From Lepisosteus oculatus (Eukaryota; Chordata; Actinopteri; Semionotiformes; Lepisosteidae), in contig NC_090703.1 of assembly GCF_040954835.1 (NCBI RefSeq), positions 17,373,444 to 17,437,443 on the forward strand: DNA of 64,000 nt. Direction: 5' to 3'. Position numbers and translations under genes: made by a program. Below, piece by piece: positions 57,401-64,000 of this stretch (position 1 is the stretch's first letter; each line of letters opens with the position of its first letter). Below the pieces are notes generated by a model. That model was not told where the DNA came from and made no database searches. It worked only from the letters and a program-made list of their open reading frames with translations.

Positions 57401-58804
57401 CTCTCGCTGGGTATGAATTTCATATCATGTGTTGAAAAAAGATGTTAGTTTTTTTAAATAACTGCTCAAAATCTGGTGTTTTCCTAAAATGTCTTTTAGT
57501 AATATTAGGGCAGTTTTCATCCAAAATCCAGACATACTGTATGGTAAAGCAGGCTTGTCGAATTGCATGACATGACCCCATCTTCTGCTGTTGCCAATGT
57601 TGACAGCCAGCTGCTAAACAGAAGACCAACAGAACTGTCTGCCTCACAACAGAGTTGGAGCAGTAACGGCATACCAGGAAAAAGCAAAACAATGTACGTC
57701 TGCTATCAGCAAAATAAGCAGGAGCCATTGGCTTTGTTCCATATAATGCAATAATTTACACCCAAAGCACATCAGCAATACCTTCTTTAGACATTTTTGT
57801 ATCATGACTCCATATAAAGCTTTAAAAATGAACTGAAAACACATTTAAATGTATTATTTTTTTCATTCATTTTTTTTAACAATGCCAACAGAATAAGGCA
57901 CCAGAATACTAAATCCCCAATCTCTGAATATAATTCCCTTCACTCAGTGCTGACTGGAAAATTGAAAGGCAGTGAAGTAAAGCAAGGGTTTATATAATTT
58001 ATGCATATGAAGTGAAACAGCATGTTCCACATCAGGCTCTTGTTAGTGAGAGTATTTGGATTGAGGGAGTAAAACTTGACAGTGTTGATCTGTTGAACGA
58101 GTTTGAGAACTACTTGACTTTTCATTTAACCAGAGTTGCTGTGCTATTGTAATGTAGCTGCTTTGTGGACCTATATCTTTGATGAAGATCACATCAGGAG
58201 GGGAGTTTTTTTAATCCACTTATTAGAAATAATATTTTCTAAAAAATACAAGCATCCTATTACTGAAAAAGCAAATATTCATTAATCAGAAAGTTCCATT
58301 TTCATTTGTGATGCGTCTCTTTGCTACTATGAACTGACTTTCCTTTGCAGCTATTTATTGGCATGTTTTCTGGTGTCAGTGGAAGAAACAAAAGTCCCTG
58401 TTATTACAAAGATATTAGTATATATTCTAAATCAAGGCAGAAAAAGGTCATATTATTGTTTGAATCCAAAAAGTTTTTAACTTTTTTTTTCATTATGCAG
58501 ACAATTAGTAAAAATTATAAGAATTTTTGCTCTGTAAATTATAACAGACTATTGTATAACTCGTCTGTTATTTTTTAGTACTTAATTCTTTATTCACAAA
58601 GCCTTTTTCACTCTCCATGTAAATTGCTGTAGTTCAATAGAGCCAGATTGCAGAATGGAGAATTAAAATGTCTAATAAATAGTCAAAAGCACTGACTTGA
58701 GTCCATGAGCTCTCAGCTCCTTGCTTGCGCGTAGCCTCTCAAGATCTTCCACATCTCTGAACAGGAAGAAAACATCTTTGCATTCTGGATGGGTTTCAAA
58801 CAAC
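45197..58804 (-). CDS. gbx: Globin X, last four coding exons (5' end outside the window)
   Basis: Minus-strand exons in coding order: 58804-58697, 54721-54601, 52684-52604, 45319-45197 (stop at 45199-45197). They join in phase. The first reads LFETHPECKDVFFLFRDVED...ELRAHGLK, with Phe CD1 in FFLF and the distal His E7 in AHGL. The second is VMSFIEKTVARLDQ...LALELGKSHYRYNAPPKYYG, with the proximal His F8 in GKSH. The third is YVGTEFICAVQPILKEKWTS...EEAWQ. The fourth is TLFLYVTRIMKRGYQEEEKS plus a charged tail ending KKGTAI. This matches globin X, a heme protein of fish, amphibians and many invertebrates; N-terminal lipidation and membrane attachment are known for the family. The A/B-helix exons, with the acylation site, must lie above 64000. 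I searched 58805-64000 and found none. Confidence 0.93.
45320..46364. other. gbx intron 4, first part
   Basis: On the minus strand the acceptor is tttctgttccag, next to 45319. The sequence is mixed AT-rich with no exon or repeat recognised. Confidence 0.4.
46365..46720 (+). mobile_element. tRNA-derived SINE, full length
   Basis: Starts taggcagcacagtggttagc. The body has tgttctccctgtgtttgtgcag, tttctcccacagtccacaaa, gtctgccctgcaatggactg and ctcccgccaccctgaactgg, and it ends atggatggatgg. Same family as 33128 and 35635. It lies in gbx intron 4, antisense to the gene, and is the source of several unrelated-looking ORFs. Confidence 0.85.
48361..48408. repeat. (TAA)n microsatellite
   Basis: About 16 trinucleotide units. 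The flanking sequence (tgttacactgaaactgacag) does not match the 5S-type SINE tail seen next to the other (TAA)n runs. Confidence 0.9.
50864..50921 (+). other. Orphan exon-like segment, + strand
   Basis: A near-consensus acceptor (tctttttttttcttcttag) is followed by 58 bases open in one frame (ENILAFHIGWTVIVLYKSS) and a perfect donor, TTCAG|GTAAGTCAAA. It is on the strand opposite to gbx, inside intron 4 and 8.6 kb past srp14. No partner exon or family match is apparent. It could be a noncoding-RNA exon, a distant alternative srp14 exon, or chance. Confidence 0.2.
52685..54600. other. gbx intron 3
   Basis: AT-rich intron bounded on the minus strand by TATGGG|GTAGGA and tttttttcag|TATG. Apart from the tandem repeat at 53214-53399 nothing was recognised. 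Confidence 0.5.
53214..53399. repeat. Three-copy minisatellite, unit 60-64 bp
   Basis: Copies at 53214-53273, 53274-53337 and 53338-53399. Each has the order gacaatg/gataacg, then gaactaggtaatttgtgaa or a close variant, then ctcttaaata or ttcttaaata. Copies differ by substitutions and small indels, so the expansion is not recent. Confidence 0.8.
55035..55140 (+). mobile_element. LINE 3' tail
   Basis: tttcaagaaactgctggata leads to gatccttggatcaatttgct, then gatgggccgaatattctcctctcatgtgtaacaattctaatgttct. This is the same tail phrase as at 26055-26200 and 31065-31135. Confidence 0.65.
55765..56440 (-). mobile_element. Old 5S-type SINE copy, split by an insertion
   Basis: 55765-56024 aligns with the complement of the SINE body (tagcactttttatccccaag, ggacactggggctactcttttcagg, tgccatgggatcttt, tcagtttatcagctaatctgaaagacagcac). 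The match resumes after the inserted element at 56352 (attgtgtccctagtcattagatttgg..gaccac-type ending near 56430). The divergence is far higher than in the 36468 copy, so it is an old insertion or a sister family. Confidence 0.55.
56025..56346. mobile_element. Solo-LTR-like element with TG..CA ends and 5-bp duplication
   Basis: The 322-bp element starts TGTCACGC and ends GCGTGACA, giving 8-base inverted ends with the TG..CA rule of LTRs. It is flanked by acagc at 56020-56024 and again at 56347-56351, a 5-base target-site duplication. An atatata box sits near 56244-56250, and a short hairpin (gccctct/agagggc) near the right end. Removing it restores continuity of the surrounding SINE. It could be a solo LTR or a small nonautonomous transposon. 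Confidence 0.6.
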
Positions 58805-61800
58805 CTGTTGCCAAGACAACACACACTTATGAACTTTCGAGATGAGTAATGGCACATGGAAACATTTCTTTGTATTTTTTTAAAATTATGTTCAGACCAT
58901 GTTTTTACTTTTCTGTAAGCTCAGAAATTCTCTTTTGTTACACTGTAATAACAGGAAAAAAAGATCATATACATGTAAATACAGCACCATAGAAAAAGTT
59001 CATAATTTAAAATAGGTTTTTGGACCTGTTACTAGTGAATATAATAGTACCAAGGACTGATTCCTTTGAGAGTAGCAACATAAAATCTAAAGCGCAGATT
59101 GGTGTGTGTACATTCATAATTGCCCCTTTATAAAAGGGTGTGTGGCTCTAAATAAAGAGTATGAACAATATTTAAGAATTTTTGTATTTATTGGCTAGGC
59201 ATTAATTAATAAAAACATCTGAACTTGGTATGTATTTCATCAAAGCTTAAATAATAAAACAATGCTTCCTAGCTTAAAGTATTTTGCTGTTTGCTGGATG
59301 TGTTTTGTTTTTGCAAATTATTTAAGGATACGTTCGAACTGAATTTATCATATTCTGTTTCCTGTAGTATTGCTGACAACTTTAAACCTGCAGCAGTTTG
59401 CAGCACAGTAAACAGATTAAATGCATTAAGCATGTTAAATGCATCAGGTATGGATGACACATTGTGGTTTTCCATGACGTCCTAGTCATTAGAAAACATA
59501 AAGTTTTACTTCGGTATGACATTTGAAGATGCAGTCAGGGGAGGCACCCTTTTCCCTTGCTTTTCAGACCTTTGGTATAAATGTCAAGTTTTAGCACAGA
59601 GACATTCATCATGAAGTTGCACGACAGAAAACTAATCTTTCCTTAATGTGTAAAAGGTGCTCTAAAACCTCTCTATCTTGTTTAGTCTAGCATCATACAG
59701 TATACTTCTTGTTATTTTTAAATAGTGTAGATCCTTTGCAAATGTTACGGCATTAGTTTATTGTTGAGATTGTTCATGCTCTTGGGATGACAAATGTCTC
59801 TATGAATAGAGGCCATATTGTACAACGATCTCTGTTGAAAGCATTGTCCTCTGACGCACATTAAAAAGATCAAGATGCACTTCCACAGTGGCACAAATTA
59901 CTTTAAGGCCTCATTGCAAGGCAGGGCATGAGGAGGTATGGGGAAAAAAAGCATTAGAGAGGGATTCTGTTAAATGCAGATCAAATTACTCAGTTGTTTT
60001 TATCATTGCCTCCTTTTATAGAATTGCTGAGAAGACATTAGATGTCTCTTGAGATTTACTCGTACTGCTGCAGCAAGCAAGGTATTTGAAAAGAGGATGA
60101 GACGATCATGCCAGTAACTACTTATCTCTGATAGAAACCTGCTGTGGCCACAGGTAATATGTTACTGTACCAGTAATAATCTTAGTATTGGTTTGTCTTG
60201 TTCCTAGTAGTCAGTTTGCAGTCTCTACTGATGAAATACAATACCATTTCTTGTCAGGGTAGAATTAAGAGCTTTTGATAGGATTATAGCTTATAGATGT
60301 TCACAACATATCACTCACTCGCTTCAGAAACACCACAAGTAATATAAACATTATTGTTAAACTCTCTCCTAATTGTCATCTGAGTTTTCAGTGGTTACCT
60401 TTGGTCATCTTATAAATTGAAACCAATACAAAAAACAATAAAAATAAGAATATTTTCTAGAGAGCATTCGGGAAGTTCTTTTTTTTTGGAAGAAGCGAAA
60501 ACAACTATTCCAGTTCTGAACATTGACAGATTTTCTTTTGTACAAATGAAATTAAGCACTGCATGTGTCCTAAATAATAATAAAAATCCTACACATAAAT
60601 ACTGGGGGATTATTTGTAAATTGTGAAAACAAAATAATTGGGAAATCTACTCTGGGAGAAAGCGCCACAAAATGATTTAGTGGGAGGTGAATATAATCAG
60701 CTAAACCTAGCACAAGAGACATAATCTATTTCAGTTTTAATTAACATATAATCAGTAATTTCTTAATTAAATCAATATACAATTTATCTATATAACTATG
60801 TCTGAACAACAGTGTTAATAACATATACCCATCTTACCCGTCTTAGAACTGGGAAAATAATTAGGTTTTGAGATATAAAATACAGCACAAGTTTAAGAAC
60901 ATTACCTGCCTATTTTACTCTTGGCTGTTCTACTTTATGTGTAGATATGAACGAAAGAGAACGTTGTGTTCTCTTTCTTCTTTTTTTCAGCATGGAATAA
61001 GCCTATTACTTGTTCCTTTGCAGCCTACGCATGCTGATGCAGCTACCCACCTGAACTACTGTGTGTAGATATACTGTATACTGTAGATATTTATTACACA
61101 AAGAACAATAGCAGATCATTAGGGCTTGTGTAGTCACTTTGCAACACTGATTGCTCTTAAAGCCACTGCTGACTGTATAGTACTATTTTCTACTGTTGCT
61201 GAACGAATTTGTTACAAATTAGAGGCATACATTGACTTTGTATTTGTTGGTGCTATCATGAAATCTCTGAATATTTTTTAATAGTTTTGCAGATGATTAT
61301 GTTGTACGTTGTTAAAAATGCTGCCTGATTGAGGGGTTACATTTTTAAATGTGGCATTATAGCTTATGCTGTTAAGAATGTACTGCAAGGTAGGACATGG
61401 ATGAGTATTGGGAAAAAATGAATTTCTTCTCAGAACAAATGTAGAGAATGTAGAGGAATGCAGAGGTCTTCACTTTGAAAGCAGTGTGTCGGATTTGCTA
61501 TGTTGATTTTTTTATTAATATTGTCATCTTCTGGCAGCATCATTTAGGTGATGTTGCAGCACCATTTCTTGTTAAACCAGGCTTCTCGCATACAAAACAC
61601 ACCTGAGGAATGATTGATAGTTCCATTGCAACACTACGTTTTGTAGACAAATGTTTTGACAATGTTTCTTCATCTGATGTTGGGCAAATTGATTTTTGAT
61701 ACTTTTGACAAATCACAGTGTGCAGACACCAACTTGATTTGGCTTCTAGATCATTAGTAAAATAACTGTCAGAAAAAAATCAATATCAGAAATTCTACTT

Positions 61801-61880
61801 TGTACATTTCATTTGACAGATACTTTTACAAGTAAAACGAGAAGAAAATGTGAAAATGTATGATACAAATGCTGTTACAA
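58805..61880. other. gbx intron 1 region, nothing recognised
   Basis: On the minus strand the acceptor is cttggcaacag, directly above 58804. The reading frame needs two bases from an upstream exon (codon for Arg before LFET). No such A/B-helix exon was found here. Sequence is AT-rich without recognised repeats. Confidence 0.45.
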
Positions 61881-61889
61881 CAGAACTAT

Positions 61890-62425
61890 ATCGAAAACAT
61901 GTGCTTCTACACAGGTGTGGTTCCTGATTAATTAAGCAAATATGTATAAAACTGCTGCCCAATATTTTGGCTACAATGGCTAGAAAAAGAGATTTTTGTG
62001 ACTTTTGAGAGGGGGGTGATGAATGGACCACGTTTGGCAGGAGCTTCAGTGACAAAAACCGCTCGGCTTGCTGATTGGTTAATGTCATGTTGTCGTGGAA
62101 ATCTGAGGGAAAGCCATCATCCACTAGGCGTAACTGTGGACGAAAGCACATACTCCTCAACTGTGAATCTTGATGAACAATGAAAATCAATGAAAGCCAG
62201 GGCCATCCCAGTCACCTGATCTCAACCCAATGGAACACTCATAGGAAATTCTGGAGTGGTACCTGAGACAGGATTCTCCACCATCATCAACAAAACACCA
62301 GATGATGGAATTTCTCATGGAAGAATGGTGTCGCATCCCTATAACAAGAGTTCTAGACACTTGCAAAATCTATGCCAAGGCGCACTGAAGCTGTTCTGGT
62401 GGCTTGTGGTGGCCCAGTGCTCTAA
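61890..62425 (+). mobile_element. Degraded Tc1-like transposon
   Basis: The left part reads FERGVMNGPRLAGASVTKTA (an N-terminal helix-turn-helix region) and the right part QSPDLNPMEHS, EILEW and RQDSPPSSTKHQMMEF, the C-terminal DDE-domain block of Tc1-like transposases. The central catalytic part is missing and frame breaks and stops are present, so it is dead and internally deleted. The SINE at 62430 begins directly after it. Confidence 0.7.
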
Positions 62426-62429
62426 TAAG

Positions 62430-62915
62430 GCCAGCAGCCATATCACTCTGCAACTCACACCTGGCAACCCACTGAAGATAAGCTGCTCAGTACCTGAATG
62501 GGAGACCTCCTGGGAAAAACTTAGGTTGCTGCTGGAAGAAAGGGTCGCTCACCTTGCGGCCCATTTGGGTTCTAATGCCCCAGTATAGTGATGTGGACAC
62601 TATACTGTAAACAGGCGCAGTCCTTCAGATGAGACGTAAAACCGAGGTACTGACTCTCTGTGGTCATTAAAAATCCCAAGGCGTTTTTCAAAAAGAGTAG
62701 GGGTGTAACCCTGGTGTCCTGGCCAAATTTCCTATTGGTCCTTACCAATCATGGCTTCCTAATAATCCCCATCTATGAATTGCCTTCATTACTCTGCTGT
62801 CCTCCCTACTGATAGCTGGCGCACTATGGCTGCCATTGCATCATCCAGGTGGTGGTGGAGGGGAGTCCCCATTACCTGTAAAGCGCTTTGAGTGGAATGT
62901 CCAGAAAACCTTCCC
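62430..62915 (+). mobile_element. SINE with a 5S-rRNA-like head
   Basis: The head at 62430-62530 (gccagcagccatatcactctg, gataagctgctcagtacctg, aatgggagacctcctggga) is a clear match to 5S rRNA, including the internal-promoter C-box motif GGGAGACC. The body follows (gatgtggacactatactg, gatgagacgtaaaaccgagg, gcactatggctgcc, gtggtggtggaggggagtcc, aaagcgctttgag). It stops at gtccagaaaa, where other copies go on to gcgctatataagtgtaag. It is the most complete copy of the family in the window. Confidence 0.8.
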
Positions 62916-63064
62916 ATCTTATTTATGAAAGCAATGACTGCATTTTGATGAGACCTGTTTTTAAATTAATTAACTGTCTATGCAGTCAAGAACTAAGGTC
63001 TTCTAAGACATGAGCCTGGAGGTTCTTTGCGAGACCTTCAGACGTCATCATTCCAATAATTTCA

Positions 63065-63116
63065 TTCCAATAAGTGCTTTGAGAAGCCATCTTTAAAGGC
63101 GCTATATAAAATAAAG

Positions 63117-63164
<48 letters not shown>

Positions 63165-63168
63165 TATT
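63065..63168 (+). mobile_element. Second retroelement tail and (TTA)n run
   Basis: aagtgctttgagaagccatc, tttaaaggcgctatataaaa and taaagtttattattatt form a 3' end distinct from, but similar in outline to, the 5S-type SINE tail. The (TTA)n run is 63119-63165. No matching body was recognised between 62916 and 63064. Confidence 0.5.
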
Positions 63169-64000
63169 TTCCATTGCACTGGAGAGGCACATTCTTCACG
63201 ACAACCATTTATGCTTTCAAGCACCTGAGAATCCACAGGGGTTACTGTCACTGAGAGCTAATTGTCTAAGCCCACCCTACCCTGAATACATGATTCACGG
63301 AGCTCAAACTGCATGTGGGTGAACACTGACAGCCATTAAAGAGAGGATTATAATAAAAGAGAAACTTTTATAATAATGACTATAGCTGATTTCCACTGAC
63401 ATTACGTGACTGCTAACAAATATACTAATCCTTAGCCAATTCTGTAGACTTGGGGACATCAAGCAAACTCCATCAGAAAAACTCTAGTACTATTAGTTTT
63501 ATTTTAATTCAATTTAGGGGTTTAACCTATATTTTATTCTGTCAGTGAAAAACAAAATAAAACTTTCATATATAAGTATAACGTACTGGTTCGATTATTA
63601 GCATATTTGTGACTGTACTGTCTTTAACTGGAATCTTTTCCAGAATTAGTAAAAGTCTCTCTTCGTAGTAATATAATCATTTTACCAGCTGTGTATATAT
63701 TAACTCTAAAATATGCCTCTGGCAGCCTAGTCTGCGTTTTGCAGTTTTCTACATCTTGAGTGCTTATTCTGATAAAATATGTATGGGTAAAATATAAAGA
63801 ATACTGTGCATTGCATGCTGGAGTTTTCAAAGTCCTGAGCTTCTTATGCTGCTGAGTAGCAATAATATTAAATATGCTATATGTTTCATTTTATAAACAA
63901 AAATATAAATGATAACAATGAGCTATCAGCAAACAACATTTATTTCCCTTGTTCCTTCGTTTGTATACAGCAGATCCTTTTGCTTTTTCTGTGACTACAA
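63169..64000. other. gbx intron or upstream sequence, nothing recognised
   Basis: AT-rich to the end of the window. No globin-like exon on the minus strand and no repeat family was identified. Confidence 0.4.

Larger units (their letters stand above)
54722..58696. other. gbx intron 2 (between the E- and F-helix exons)
   Basis: AT-rich intron that carries a LINE tail at 55035-55140 and a SINE interrupted by an LTR-like element at 55765-56440. The rest shows no exon or recognised repeat. Confidence 0.5.

Noticed and set aside
61795-62190. 131-codon minus-strand ORF
   Set aside because: It is antisense to a decayed Tc1-like transposon.
62430-62530. Possible 5S rRNA gene
   Set aside because: Resembles 5S rRNA but is diverged and continues into a SINE body, so it is a retroposed head, not a gene.

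Overview
This is vertebrate genomic DNA, almost certainly from a ray-finned fish. It is AT-rich and intron-rich, with GT-AG splicing, long 3' UTRs and many SINE, LINE and DNA-transposon relics of fish type. Four protein-coding genes can be read. Each gene has one clear copy, globin X is present, and 5S-rRNA-derived SINEs are frequent. These would suit a non-teleost such as a gar or bowfin, but that is inference and the species is not proven by the window.

Layout: (1) About 861-22754, + strand: the 3' two-thirds or more of a CEP170-family gene, best called cep170b. It has 12 constant exons plus one possible 39-bp cassette exon and a 3' UTR of about 3.7 kb. The 5' end with the FHA domain lies left of the window. 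(2) About 22770-27080: repeat-rich intergenic DNA holding two minus-strand Tc1/mariner-type transposase relics, a SINE tail and a LINE tail. (3) 27083-37917, + strand: complete pld4 in 10 exons, a type II membrane HKD-family protein of about 510 residues. (4) 39054-42220, + strand: complete srp14 in 5 exons, 110 residues. (5) 45197-58804, minus strand: the last four coding exons of globin X, tail-to-tail with srp14; its first exons lie beyond 64000. The rest of 58805-64000 is globin X intron with a Tc1 relic and a 5S-derived SINE.

The four genes are not functionally linked: a centrosome/microtubule protein, an endolysosomal 5' exonuclease relative, a signal recognition particle subunit and a membrane-type globin. 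The interest of the locus is its gene order. From memory of the human map, CEP170B-PLD4 lies on 14q32.33 and SRP14 on 15q15, and mammals lack globin X, so this arrangement joins blocks that are separate in human. I found no wholly new coding system. The most unusual smaller signals are a 46-bp exact direct repeat in a cep170b intron, a spliced-looking antisense exon inside another cep170b intron, an orphan exon-like segment inside a globin X intron, a triplicated 60-64 bp unit, and an LTR-like element nested inside an older SINE with a 5-bp target-site duplication.
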